This document shows, piece after piece, positions 27,300-35,301 of a stretch of 64,000 nucleotides of DNA. A program made the translations under genes and the position numbers. Below the pieces are notes generated by a model that saw nothing but the letters and a program-made list of their open reading frames with translations, made no database searches and was not told the origin of the DNA. Location: the NCBI RefSeq assembly GCF_023703375.1, contig NZ_JAMQGO010000008.1:1-64000 (forward strand), in the 5' to 3' direction. Each line of letters opens with the position of its first letter. Position 1 is the first letter of the stretch. Origin of the DNA: Lutimaribacter degradans (GTDB taxonomy: Bacteria > Pseudomonadota > Alphaproteobacteria > Rhodobacterales > Rhodobacteraceae).

Positions 27300-28439
27300 A
27301 TGACAATCCATTGGTGCGGCACGGGGCTGTCGGCAATTCCGGGGCTTCGGCGTCTGCTGCAAAACGGGCACGCGGTTACGGTCTGGAATCGCACGGTCGA
27401 CAAGGCGCAAGAGGCCGTGGGCGACCTTACAGATGACATTCGTGCCTTTGACCGCGACGCGTTGGCCGCCGTGCTGGCACCGGGCGACGTGGTGGTGTCG
27501 ATGCTGCCGGGCGAATGGCATGTGCCACTGGCCGAGCTGTGCCTTGAAAAAGAGGCGGATTTCGTTAGCTCTTCTTACATCGCGCCGGAAATGCGCGCGC
27601 TTGACGAGGCCGCGGGCCAAAAGGGCCTTCGTTTCGTGAACGAGATCGGGTTGGACCCGGGCATTGACCATCTGATGGCGCATCACCTGGTTCATGAATA
27701 CCGCGCGTCCGATGCCTTTGACCCGGACAACGCGATTTCCTTTATTTCTTATTGCGGCGGAGTGCCCAAGGAACCCAACCCGTTCCGCTACAAGTTCAGC
27801 TGGTCGCCGCTGGGTGTGCTCAAGGCGCTTCGCTCGCCCTCGCGCTCGATCAAGGAGTATTCAGAACTGCGCGTGGCCCGTCCGTGGGACGCGATTTCCA
27901 GCTATACCGCGCCGTTGCCGCACCCCGAGGCGTTCGAGGTTTACCCGAACCGCGATTCGGTTCCCTTCATGGCGCAGTATGATTTCGACGAGGATTGGCC
28001 CGTCAGGGAATTCGTGCGCGGCACGCTGCGTCTGAACGGCTGGGCCGAAGCGTGGAAAGACGTGTTCGCCGAGATCGAAACGCTTGAAGGCCCGGCCGGC
28101 GAGGCGCGCCTGCAAGAGATGTCCGACCAGTTCTGGCGCGACAACGCCTATGACGAGGGCGAAGCAGACCGCGTTGTTCTGTGCGTGGGGTTGAAGGCCG
28201 AGAAAGACGGCCAGGCGGTATGGCACAAGACCTATGTGATGGATGCCTGGGGCGATGCGCGCGGCACGGCAATGGCGCGGCTGGTGTCCATCCCCGTGTC
28301 ACTGGCGGTTGAGGCGGTGCTGAACAACGAAATTCCGGCGGGCGTGAGCGCCGCGCCATCGAGCCCGAAACTGGTCGGTGATTTCATGGCCGAGATCGAC
28401 AAACTGGCGCAGCATTTGCAGATCGTGTCGCACACGTGA
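27300..28439 (+). CDS. Saccharopine dehydrogenase, glutamate-forming type (LYS9/SDH-like)
   Basis: A 379-aa protein with an N-terminal Rossmann fold (WCGTGLSAIPGLRRLL) and a substrate domain containing NEIGLDPGIDHLMAHH and SYCGGVPKEPNPFRYKFSWSP. Both are hallmarks of saccharopine reductase-type enzymes. It would split saccharopine into glutamate and aminoadipate semialdehyde. A GGGAGACTGAC ribosome site precedes the ATG, and a strong hairpin follows the stop. The aldehyde dehydrogenase of the next step is not in this window. Confidence 0.88.
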   Translation: MTIHWCGTGLSAIPGLRRLLQNGHAVTVWNRTVDKAQEAVGDLTDDIRAFDRDALAAVLAPGDVVVSMLPGEWHVPLAELCLEKEADFVSSSYIAPEMRALDEAAGQKGLRFVNEIGLDPGIDHLMAHHLVHEYRASDAFDPDNAISFISYCGGVPKEPNPFRYKFSWSPLGVLKALRSPSRSIKEYSELRVARPWDAISSYTAPLPHPEAFEVYPNRDSVPFMAQYDFDEDWPVREFVRGTLRLNGWAEAWKDVFAEIETLEGPAGEARLQEMSDQFWRDNAYDEGEADRVVLCVGLKAEKDGQAVWHKTYVMDAWGDARGTAMARLVSIPVSLAVEAVLNNEIPAGVSAAPSSPKLVGDFMAEIDKLAQHLQIVSHT

Positions 28440-28449
28440 AACGCAAAAA

Positions 28450-28475
28450 CCCCGCCCGGCTATTGCCGAGCGGGG
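28450..28475 (+). terminator. Terminator of the saccharopine operon
   Basis: The stem CCCCGC...GCGGGG is extended by inner CGGC/GCCG around a TATT loop. It lies 10 bp after the stop codon, preceded by an A-run and followed by CCTTTCC. It also faces the small secreted protein gene read from the other strand. Confidence 0.7.
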
Positions 28476-28514
28476 CCTTTCCAGGGTCAAGGCGCGAGGC
28501 GCCTGTCACCAGTG

Positions 28515-28817
28515 TTACCGTGCGCCGTATTGCGTGACGGCATCACCTTCGCTGGGAAAGCTGTAGCCGGTCACGTAGTTGCCATCGACGCGGGCCTGTT
28601 CTCGTTCTTGCAGAACACGTTCGGCCGACAGGCGGATTTTCGAGCCGTCCTGTGCCTCGACATAGCCCTCGTCGCCGATAGCACGTTCACGCGGATGCAG
28701 GGCAACGATGTTACTGTCACCGCTGGTCGAGATGACCGTGCCATCCAGCATTTCGCTGGCAAGGGCCGGCGCTGCGGTTGCGGTGGTCAGAGCGATTGTT
28801 GCGATCAGGCGTTTCAT
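28515..28817 (-). CDS. Secreted 100-aa protein of unknown function, paralogue 1
   Basis: Exactly 100 aa, with a Sec signal peptide (MKRLIATIALTTATAAPALA). The mature domain is about half identical, without gaps, to the next gene upstream. Shared blocks are LDGTVIST near the mature N-terminus, ERVL-x-ERE in the middle and the C-terminal YGAR. The ATG at 28817 has AAAGGAG upstream. No cysteine or transmembrane segment is present in the mature part. The repeated LDGTVIST core suggests a small beta-rich periplasmic or secreted domain. I do not recognise the family. Confidence 0.75.
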   Translation of the reverse strand: MKRLIATIALTTATAAPALASEMLDGTVISTSGDSNIVALHPRERAIGDEGYVEAQDGSKIRLSAERVLQEREQARVDGNYVTGYSFPSEGDAVTQYGAR

Positions 28818-28887
28818 TGTGAACTCCTTTCTTTCCAAAGTCTTTCTTGGTCAGGTGGGGCGCCGGTTGGGCGCCCCGGGTCGTGCG

Positions 28888-29190
28888 TCACCGCGCGCCA
28901 TAAGGCGTTACGGCGGATTCATTGCTGGGGAACGTGTAGGCGGTCACGAACTCGCCCGAGACCTGGCCCTTTTCGCGTTCAAGCAGAACACGCTCCTTGG
29001 GCAATTCAACGGGCTGACCGCTGGTGGCTGTCACGATGCCATTGTTGCCGAGGCCGCTTTCTGCGGGGCTCAGGGCAACGGTCGACGTTTCACCCATCGT
29101 GGAAATCACGGTTCCATCCAGCTCTTGCGAAAATGCCGGTGCTGCGGCTGCGCTGGCGATCAGTGCGAATGCGATGGTCATGCGTTTCAT
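28888..29190 (-). CDS. Secreted 100-aa protein of unknown function, paralogue 2
   Basis: Also exactly 100 aa, with a signal peptide ending APAFS before QELDGTVIST. It differs from its neighbour mostly in surface-type positions, while LDGTVIST, VAL, ERVL-x-ERE, FPS and YGAR are kept. The start at 29190 has GGAAGGAGA upstream. It lies 70 bp upstream of paralogue 1 on the same strand, so the pair probably arose by tandem duplication and is co-transcribed. No function is known to me. Confidence 0.75.
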   Translation of the reverse strand: MKRMTIAFALIASAAAAPAFSQELDGTVISTMGETSTVALSPAESGLGNNGIVTATSGQPVELPKERVLLEREKGQVSGEFVTAYTFPSNESAVTPYGAR

Positions 29191-29564
29191 CTTGTCTCTC
29201 CTTCCGATGGCCGCGGCCATCTATGGTGATTTGCGTGCCCCGCTCTGTACGGTGCGTTATGCTTATCAAGTTGGGTGCGTAGATGCGCAGTTTCAAAACA
29301 CCAGTATTCACCCATGTGTGAGCAGGTGCGAGATATCTGTTCAGCTATCCTGATCAGGGTTCGGAAGTTTTGTAAAAAGATAATAAAAAAAAGTATCTTA
29401 GGGCGAGTTCTTGCAAAGTTTTTCCAGTATGATCCTCACGGATTTGCTAGGTCGCGGTTGGAAAAATTCCGATTGAAATACCAGAAGGCAAAAAAAATCC
29501 GACCGGAATACCGGCCGGATTTTCGATTTTGGAAGATCAAATGTGCATAAATGCGCAGACGGCT
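29191..29564. other. 374-bp AT-rich intergenic region
   Basis: The gap separates the secreted paralogues from the DUF3775 gene. From about 29330 to 29560 the base composition is clearly more AT-rich than the surroundings, with runs such as GTAAAAAGATAATAAAAAAAAG. A 91-codon plus-strand frame (29275-29550) crosses it, but it runs through a terminator hairpin, is mostly Lys/Arg/Phe/Ile and has no good ribosome site, so I do not call it. The proximal part must hold the promoter of the secreted paralogues. Confidence 0.55.
29494..29524 (-). terminator. Rho-independent terminator of the DUF3775 gene
   Basis: Read on the minus strand this is AAAATCCGGCCGG-TATT-CCGGTCGGATTTT followed by further T residues. 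It is a long, nearly perfect stem with a proper U-tract, about 40 bp after the DUF3775 stop. It is the most canonical terminator in the window. Confidence 0.85.
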
Positions 29565-29891
29565 TTAGCGATGTCCCAACAGGTCGTCTTCTTCATCGGT
29601 TACCGACAACCCCAGCGCGTCCAGGCCGTTCTCGAGATGGTCGCTCAGATGGGGCGAGCCGAGCAGGTAGTCGGCTGTCGGGGTGGTGGCCTCGGAGGCG
29701 GCAGTGGCCTTGGCCTCGTCCAACTCTTCGGCGTCGAAACTGCCGCGCCCGATCCACATAAGGGCTACCAGTGAAACCTGTTCATCTTCTGTGAGGCGGT
29801 CGATGAAGGCGCGCAATTCGCCCTCGGCGCGACTCATTTCGCGCGCCATGAGGATGACATTGGCGACTTTTCTAAGGGAAATATCTAGCAT
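29565..29891 (-). CDS. DUF3775 domain-containing protein
   Basis: A 108-aa acidic, soluble protein. The start MLDISLRKVANVILMAREMSRAEGE and the later EDEQVSLVALMWIGRGSF match the DUF3775 proteins I know from Rhizobiales and Rhodobacterales. The function is unknown. AGAGGA precedes the ATG, and a strong terminator follows. It is separated from the stress-lipid operon upstream by 61 bp and might be its last member or an independent gene. Confidence 0.75.
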   Translation of the reverse strand: MLDISLRKVANVILMAREMSRAEGELRAFIDRLTEDEQVSLVALMWIGRGSFDAEELDEAKATAASEATTPTADYLLGSPHLSDHLENGLDALGLSVTDEEDDLLGHR

Positions 29892-29952
29892 TGGGTCCTC
29901 TCGCGTTTCTATCGCGCACGATCACCCCATAGCATGGATCGGGGCCATGATC

Positions 29953-30687
29953 CTACGCAAATAGGCGGTAGTAAATCCAATCCGGCAGAAATTGCGACAG
30001 ACGAAAGACCCAGCTGAAAACCGTTGGAAAACTTTTCTTGAACCGCTTGGGCGTGCACATCAGGTCGAACACCTGTTGCGCGGCCTGCTCGGGTTCCATC
30101 AGGAAGGGCATCTTGAAATCGTTCTTGTCGGTCAGCCGTGTGCGGATGAAACCGGGGTTGGCCAACTGAACGTTCAGGCCGGTGCGATGCAGATCTGCAT
30201 AAAGCGATTCACCCAGCGCCATGACCCCCGCCTTGGACGGGGCATAGCCGATGGCGCCGGGCAGGCCGCGAAAGCCCGAGAGGCTGCCGACCAGCACGAT
30301 ATGGCCGGTATCGCGCGCCACCATCGGCGGCACCGCCCGGCCAAGCACCCGGTAGGCACCGGTAAAGTTCACGTCGGCCATGGCGACGCCTTTTTTGACA
30401 TCCCAATCGGTGGCCGGCATCGGCCAATAGACGCCGGCCAGCCATACCAGCCCGTCAATCTCGTCCGCTTGGGCAACCGCGTCGGCCACGCTGTCATCAT
30501 CTTGTACATCCATCGGCAGGATGCGGGCGGGGCCGGGCAGGCTGTCGGCCAGTTCTTGCAGCCGTTCGGCATTGCGGGCCGACAAGATCACCTGCGCACC
30601 CGTGGCGCTGATCTTGTGGGCAAGCGCGGCCCCCAGCCCTTCGGAGGCGCCAATCAGCCAATAGGTCTTGGTGGTCCAGTCAATCAT
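29953..30687 (-). CDS. Short-chain dehydrogenase/reductase in the RpoE-linked operon
   Basis: A 244-aa classical SDR. The cofactor motif is GASEGLG (13-19). The catalytic Ser lies in GSLSGF and the Tyr/Lys pair in YAPSK. The C-terminus (FSWVFRLSQFLPDWIYYRLFA) is hydrophobic and may touch the membrane, as expected for a lipid-linked oxidoreductase. AAAGGA precedes the ATG, and the gene overlaps DUF3833 by four bases. By position it matches the last gene of the five-gene operon next to rpoE-chrR in Rhodobacter. Confidence 0.87.
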   Translation of the reverse strand: MIDWTTKTYWLIGASEGLGAALAHKISATGAQVILSARNAERLQELADSLPGPARILPMDVQDDDSVADAVAQADEIDGLVWLAGVYWPMPATDWDVKKGVAMADVNFTGAYRVLGRAVPPMVARDTGHIVLVGSLSGFRGLPGAIGYAPSKAGVMALGESLYADLHRTGLNVQLANPGFIRTRLTDKNDFKMPFLMEPEQAAQQVFDLMCTPKRFKKSFPTVFSWVFRLSQFLPDWIYYRLFA

Positions 30688-31262
30688 GCGGCACGTCCTT
30701 TCGTATCTGTGTCCTTCCGACGCATCACCGCGACCAGCTCGGCCACCTTGATGCCGAACTTCCGAAACTGGCTGCGGTTCACGATCGCGCCATCGGGGGC
30801 AAGATACATCCAATCGGTCACCGAAAGCACGTGCCCCCCGGCATCCTCGGCCAGGCGGATTCGGTATTTCAGATGCAGGGCCGAGCCATGCTGCCGCCCG
30901 GTTCCGGTGCCCACCACGTCATCGGCCAGCGCGCGCAGGCGGCCGTCATTGCCCAGGTCCAGCCGCCATTCGCGGTCTTGCCTGCTGCCGCTGTCATAGT
31001 GGAAATGCTCGGCCATGACGCATCGGTTGCCCTCCCACCGGGCATCGAAATCGGCAGTGAAGCGTGACGCCACGCGCCCCGTGGGCCCGTATATAACGCC
31101 GTCGCATTGCAGCGCACCGTTCAAATGGGTGCGCAGGTCAAACGGATCGCCGCTTTCGTAATCCTCGGGTCTCTGGGCGGCGAAGCTTGCAAAGCGGTGG
31201 CGAAGCCAGACCAGCACGAAAGCCAAGAGAATGCCTGCCAGCAGCCAGAGGGCGGTATCCAT
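30684..31262 (-). CDS. DUF3833 family protein
   Basis: A 192-aa protein with one N-terminal membrane anchor (LWLLAGILLAFVLVWL) and a soluble domain containing HLNGALQCDGVIYGPTGRV, FHYDSGSRQDREWRL and VLSVTDWMYLAPDG, typical of DUF3833. In other bacteria it is often a lipoprotein; here the anchor is a membrane helix without a lipobox. The function is unknown, but the domain is a consistent neighbour of DUF1365 and FAD oxidoreductase genes. GGAGG lies upstream of the ATG at 31262. Confidence 0.83.
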   Translation of the reverse strand: MDTALWLLAGILLAFVLVWLRHRFASFAAQRPEDYESGDPFDLRTHLNGALQCDGVIYGPTGRVASRFTADFDARWEGNRCVMAEHFHYDSGSRQDREWRLDLGNDGRLRALADDVVGTGTGRQHGSALHLKYRIRLAEDAGGHVLSVTDWMYLAPDGAIVNRSQFRKFGIKVAELVAVMRRKDTDTKGRAA

Positions 31263-31266
31263 CGTT

Positions 31267-32478
31267 TCAGACCTCCGATGTCTCGATCGTTGCAACCAGC
31301 ACGATGGCCAGCAATTTCAGCAGGCATGGCACCGCGCCATAGGCCAGTGAAAGCGCCGTCAGTGCGACCGCGCCGTTTTCGCCGCCGGGTGTGAAGCCCG
31401 CCAATTGCAGCGCGGGCAGCAGGGTGACCGCGGCGAAGGCGAGGGTGAATTTCGAAACGAAGGACCACAGGCCAAAGGCGCCCGCCGCGCCGGGAGCGAT
31501 CCGTTCCATCCGCGCGGCAAAGATCGCGGGCAGCAGCGTCATATCGGCCCCCAACGCCGCGCCCGATGCCACGCAGATGAGCCCGAAGGCCCAGATGTCG
31601 CCCGCGCCCAGCGTAATTGCAAAGCCGAAGGCGATGATCGACAGTACCATGCCCGCGATCAGCACAGGCTTGGCGCCCCAACGTTCGGCTGCGCGCGACC
31701 AAGCCGGCGCTGCCAGCGCGGCTGACAGGAAAAACAACAGCAAAAGCGGCCCCTCGGCCCCCGGCGCCTGAAGGCGGCTTTCGACGAAGAACAAGAACAG
31801 TGTTGAACTGACGGCCACGGGCGCCGCGTTGACCAGCGCCAACAGCAAAAGCCGGCGCGCCTGCGCATCTTGCAAAACGGGCGCAAAGCCCGAGTCGGGT
31901 GCCGTGATGCCGCGCCATTCGCGCCGCATGGACAGGGCTGCCAGCGCCGCCAGCGCGACAAAGGCCAGCGCATAGGCCGAGAAGCCCCCCAGCGCGGTGG
32001 GTGCCACGGCTGCCGCGCATACGCCCAAAAGGGCGCCGGTCTCGCGCCAACGTGCCAGGCGCAAATGTCCGCCTGTACCCATTCGGCCCGCGCGATCGAC
32101 CCCCTGGGCATAGAAGCAGATGGTCAGGAAGGAAAAGGCCGAGAATATCCCCGTCAGCATCAGCGCGAACCAAAGCAGCGGCGCCATCGGAGGCGTTACG
32201 GCAAAAAGCCCCAGCATCGCAGCGGCCATCAGCGTCACCGCCGCCGTGACCGCCAGGCCACGGTGGTCGCGCAGCCGTCCGGCCAGCCGCCCCAGCAAAG
32301 GGTCTTGCACGACATCCAGCAACCGTAGCCCGAAAAGGACCGAGCCAAGCGCCGCCAGCGATACGCCGTATTGATCCACGTAGACCTTGGGGGCGTGGAT
32401 ATATAGCGGCAGCCCTGCCGCGGCCAAAAGCCCGGCAAACAAGCCGTAGGCCGGCAGCGGGGCAACCCGGTTTCTCAC
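31267..32478 (-). CDS. MFS transporter of the GPH/MFS_2 type in the RpoE-linked operon
   Basis: A 403-aa protein with about twelve membrane helices. The N-terminal YGLFAGLLAAAGLPLYIHAPKVY and the LGRLAGRLRDHRG loop fit the sugar/cation symporter-like MFS_2 group. The best start is a GTG at 32478 that overlaps the DUF1365 stop (GTGA). A longer frame to 32556 would run inside DUF1365 and begins with unrelated sequence. Its conserved place between DUF1365 and DUF3833 suggests it moves a lipid or lipid precursor; this is inference. Confidence 0.83.
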   Translation of the reverse strand: MRNRVAPLPAYGLFAGLLAAAGLPLYIHAPKVYVDQYGVSLAALGSVLFGLRLLDVVQDPLLGRLAGRLRDHRGLAVTAAVTLMAAAMLGLFAVTPPMAPLLWFALMLTGIFSAFSFLTICFYAQGVDRAGRMGTGGHLRLARWRETGALLGVCAAAVAPTALGGFSAYALAFVALAALAALSMRREWRGITAPDSGFAPVLQDAQARRLLLLALVNAAPVAVSSTLFLFFVESRLQAPGAEGPLLLLFFLSAALAAPAWSRAAERWGAKPVLIAGMVLSIIAFGFAITLGAGDIWAFGLICVASGAALGADMTLLPAIFAARMERIAPGAAGAFGLWSFVSKFTLAFAAVTLLPALQLAGFTPGGENGAVALTALSLAYGAVPCLLKLLAIVLVATIETSEV

Positions 32479-33230
32479 CGCGACACCTCTTCGGCGGGGG
32501 GCTCGGGGCGGGCGCGATAGCCCGCACCCTTCCACCACAGCTTCAGCGCTTGCCAATGGATCAGCGCCAGTACCCGGCGCGACCCGAAGGGCCGCCGAAG
32601 CGCGGCGCGCAACAGCCCGGCGCTGCTGGCGGGTTTACGCGTGCCGCACAACGTTGCGATCACGCCGCCATTGCCGCCAGTAAAGTCGATCCAGATGCCG
32701 ATCCGGTCATCGCGAATATCAAACCTGAATTCATAGCACCCATCGAGCGGCTGAAAGGGCGAGACATGAAATATCTTGGTTGCGCGCAGCCGGTCGGTGG
32801 CTGTGATCGGCTCAAGATCGTCGCGGTGTACGAGGTAGGAGTGCCGATCACCGAACGTGTTGCTGACCTCGGCCACCACCACGCGCAGATCGTCAGACGC
32901 ATCCCGGCACAGCCAGAATGACACCGGGTTGAATACATGGCCCAGCATCCGCGGCTGTGTCAGCAGTTCGATCCGGGCGGGTTTGGGCAGGTCATGCGTC
33001 TCAAGCACCTCGCGCACCCAGGCCGCCCCGCGCCCTTTGCCGGGCGCGCCACCGTGATCACTGTCATGCAGCGCGGTCAGGTTGGCGCGGTTGCGCGACA
33101 TCAGCCTTGGCAGGCGCGGATGCGCTTCGGGCTCAAGCAGGATGTAGTCGACACTGTAGCGGAACGCATTTTCCACCGCCCCCTTGCGGCCATGCCATGT
33201 GTGGCCGGCGATATGGTCGATGCCGCTCAT
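32475..33230 (-). CDS. DUF1365 domain-containing protein
   Basis: A 251-aa cytosolic protein with the family hallmarks: HTWHGRKGAVENAFRYSVDY at the start, RMLGHVFNPVSFWLC (residues about 93-107) and VAEVSNTFGDRHSY. DUF1365 genes nearly always accompany an FAD amine-oxidase-like gene and often a cyclopropane-fatty-acid-synthase-like methyltransferase, as here with the FAD gene. A role in modifying unsaturated fatty acyl chains is inferred from this linkage. It overlaps the FAD gene by 4 bp. Confidence 0.9.
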   Translation of the reverse strand: MSGIDHIAGHTWHGRKGAVENAFRYSVDYILLEPEAHPRLPRLMSRNRANLTALHDSDHGGAPGKGRGAAWVREVLETHDLPKPARIELLTQPRMLGHVFNPVSFWLCRDASDDLRVVVAEVSNTFGDRHSYLVHRDDLEPITATDRLRATKIFHVSPFQPLDGCYEFRFDIRDDRIGIWIDFTGGNGGVIATLCGTRKPASSAGLLRAALRRPFGSRRVLALIHWQALKLWWKGAGYRARPEPPAEEVSR

Positions 33231-34525
33231 TCCGCGGCCATCGCGACGGTGCTGCGCTTGGCGATGGCCTCGACCACGTCAACCGCGCTCGATAGCCCGT
33301 CTTCGTGAAAACCGTGCTTCATCCAGGCGCCGCAGAACCATGTGTTTCGCGTGCCGTTCATCGCCGCGATGTCCTTTTGCGCCTGAAGCGCGGCAAGGTC
33401 ATAGACCGGATGGCGCAACGTCACCGTGTCATAGATCAGGTCTTCGCGGATCGGGCGGGTGCTGTTCAGCGTGACGAAATGCGGATCGTCCTGCGGGATC
33501 GGCTGCAACGAGTTCATCCAGTAGGTAAGGTCGATCTTGTCGCACTGCTTGTCGGCGGTTTCGATGTAGTTCCAGCTGGACCAGACCTTGCGCCGTTTGG
33601 GCATGATCGAGACATCGGCGTGCAGAACGATATCGTTGGGCTGATAGGCGATGGCCCCCAGCCCCGCGCGCTCCTGTGACGAGGGGTCTGCCAGCAGGCG
33701 CAGCGTGTCGTCGGAATGGGTCGCAAACACCACGTCGTCGAACGCCTCCCACTCGGTGCCGGGCAGCTTTACCTCGGCCCCAAGCGTGGTTCGGCGCACC
33801 GCCTCGACCGGCGACCCCAGGCATATCCTGACACCGCGCGCGCGCATGGCGGCCTCGATCCGGGTTACATAAGACACCGAACCGCCCTCGACCGTGAACC
33901 ACTGGTGCTGGCCACTGTGATGCAGCAGCGCGTGGTTTTCAAAGAACTGGACCATCGCGTGGGCGGGAAAATCCATGATCTTTTCGACCGGGGTCGACCA
34001 GATAGCCCCTGACAGCGGCAGAAGATAGTAATCACGGAACCAATCGCCTGTGCCCATCTTTTCAAGAAAATCAGCAATCGACAGGCTGCGATCCTGCGAC
34101 TCGCTCAAGGCGTTGGCGTTGAAATGCATCACGTCGCGGATCATGCGCAGGAAACGCGGGTTTGCCATGTTGCGTGTCTGTGCAAACAGCGCGCCCAGGC
34201 TGGCCAGCCCGTATTCCAGCGTCCCCCCCTTGAGCGATGCACCAAAGCTCATGTTCGATTTGGTGACCGGAACATCGAGTTCGGCAAACAGGGCCGCCAG
34301 ATGCGGGTAGTTGGCGTAATTGAACACGATGAACCCCGTATCGACCGGCTGATCGCCGTTCTTGCCTGCAATGATCGTGCGGGCATGGCCGCCAAGGCGC
34401 GGCTCGGCCTCTATCAACGTGACGTCGTGATGGGCCGACAGCATGTGCGCCGCGCCCATGCCTGCGATTCCTGCACCGATCACGGCGATCTTTTTCGGGG
34501 CAACTGGCCCAGCCTCAAATGGCAT
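33227..34525 (-). CDS. FAD-dependent amine oxidase-like protein, cyclopropane-fatty-acid locus type
   Basis: A 432-aa flavoprotein. GAGIAG (17-22) and EAEPRLGGHARTI form the dinucleotide fold, and TGFIVFNYANYPHL is typical of the branch annotated as cyclopropane/cyclopropene fatty-acid synthesis flavin amine oxidase. FCGAWMKHGFHEDGLSSA is the C-terminal FAD motif. It is the first gene of the minus-strand operon and divergent from rpoE-chrR, the same arrangement as in Rhodobacter, where the operon belongs to the singlet-oxygen regulon. GGAGAAA precedes the ATG. Confidence 0.88.
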   Translation of the reverse strand: MPFEAGPVAPKKIAVIGAGIAGMGAAHMLSAHHDVTLIEAEPRLGGHARTIIAGKNGDQPVDTGFIVFNYANYPHLAALFAELDVPVTKSNMSFGASLKGGTLEYGLASLGALFAQTRNMANPRFLRMIRDVMHFNANALSESQDRSLSIADFLEKMGTGDWFRDYYLLPLSGAIWSTPVEKIMDFPAHAMVQFFENHALLHHSGQHQWFTVEGGSVSYVTRIEAAMRARGVRICLGSPVEAVRRTTLGAEVKLPGTEWEAFDDVVFATHSDDTLRLLADPSSQERAGLGAIAYQPNDIVLHADVSIMPKRRKVWSSWNYIETADKQCDKIDLTYWMNSLQPIPQDDPHFVTLNSTRPIREDLIYDTVTLRHPVYDLAALQAQKDIAAMNGTRNTWFCGAWMKHGFHEDGLSSAVDVVEAIAKRSTVAMAAE

Positions 34526-34611
34526 ATTCTTGTTTCTCCGGCGATTGTCGTTTCATGGGTAGGTACGGTGCCAGGCGCAAAGCGGATGGAAAAAAATTTT
34601 CTGGGCGAATG

Positions 34612-34640
34612 TGATCCGCCCCGGCAGGCGATGCGTATTC
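34612..34640 (+). promoter_or_regulatory. Candidate RpoE-dependent autoregulatory promoter
   Basis: TGATCC at 34612-34617 matches the -35 element known for the Rhodobacter RpoE (ChrR-controlled) sigma factor. A GCGTATTC stretch 16-17 nt downstream (34633-34640) is a plausible -10 region. This would start transcription near 34646, about 100 nt before the likely rpoE start. On the opposite strand only a weak similar pair (CCATCC and GTACCT) is visible for the FAD operon. Confidence 0.5.
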
Positions 34641-34747
34641 TGAACATGTTTGAGCAGACCAAGCCTTGCGAAGACTTTGCCTCGCCCCCGGTAGCCGTGC
34701 GTGCTAGGGGTGTGGTCGACCGCAAATCAGGCGTGGGAAGCGAAAAG

Positions 34748-35299
34748 TTGAGGAGCAACGCAAAGGCGCGCGCGGATGAGTGGGTAGACCATGTCATTCG
34801 CATAAGAGATGCGCAGGATCAGGCCGCTTTCGCCGAGCTGTTCCGCCATTTCGCCCCGCGGGTCAAGGCATTCCTGATGCGGTCTGGCGCCGACGCATCT
34901 CTGGCCGAAGAATGCGCTCAGGAAGTCATGGTGACGCTTTGGCACAAGGCGCACATGTTCGACCCCGGCCGGGCGTCGGTGGCCACCTGGGTGTTCACCA
35001 TCGCGCGGAACAAGAAGATCGACGCGCTGCGCAAGCAAAAAAGACCCGAGCCCGAGGATTTGCCCTGGGGCCCCGAAGCGGAGCCGGATCAGGAAGATCT
35101 CCTGACCCTGCAACAGGAAACCAGCGCGTTGGGCCAGGCATTGGCCGAATTGCCGGAGAAACAGAGAAATCTGGTCGAAAGAGCCTATTTCGGAGATTTG
35201 TCGCACAGCGAGATCGCGGCAGAGACCGGTTTGCCGCTTGGCACGATCAAATCGAGGATACGGTTGGCGCTCGACAGGTTGCGCCATTCAATGAAGTGA
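34748..35299 (+). CDS. rpoE: RNA polymerase ECF sigma factor RpoE (ECF11/ChrR-type)
   Basis: The sigma-2 region (AAFAELFRHFAPRVKAFLMRSGADASLAEECAQ region, then ASVATWVFTIARNKKIDALRK) and sigma-4 region (LPEKQRNLVERAYFGDLSHSEIA, LPLGTIKSRIRLALDRLR) are intact. The group is the one controlled by ChrR in Rhodobacter. The start is uncertain. A TTG at 34748, with GGGAAG 8 nt upstream, gives 183 aa, close to the known length. The ATG at 34646 would coincide with the predicted transcript start and add unconserved residues. A GTG at 34733 is a third option. It is followed by chrR after 2 bp. Confidence 0.9.
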   Translation: MRSNAKARADEWVDHVIRIRDAQDQAAFAELFRHFAPRVKAFLMRSGADASLAEECAQEVMVTLWHKAHMFDPGRASVATWVFTIARNKKIDALRKQKRPEPEDLPWGPEAEPDQEDLLTLQQETSALGQALAELPEKQRNLVERAYFGDLSHSEIAAETGLPLGTIKSRIRLALDRLRHSMK

Positions 35300-35301
35300 A
35301 A

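Noticed and set aside
29275..29550. 91-codon frame in the AT-rich spacer
   Set aside because: It runs through the DUF3775 terminator hairpin and has a biased Lys/Arg/Phe composition and no ribosome site.
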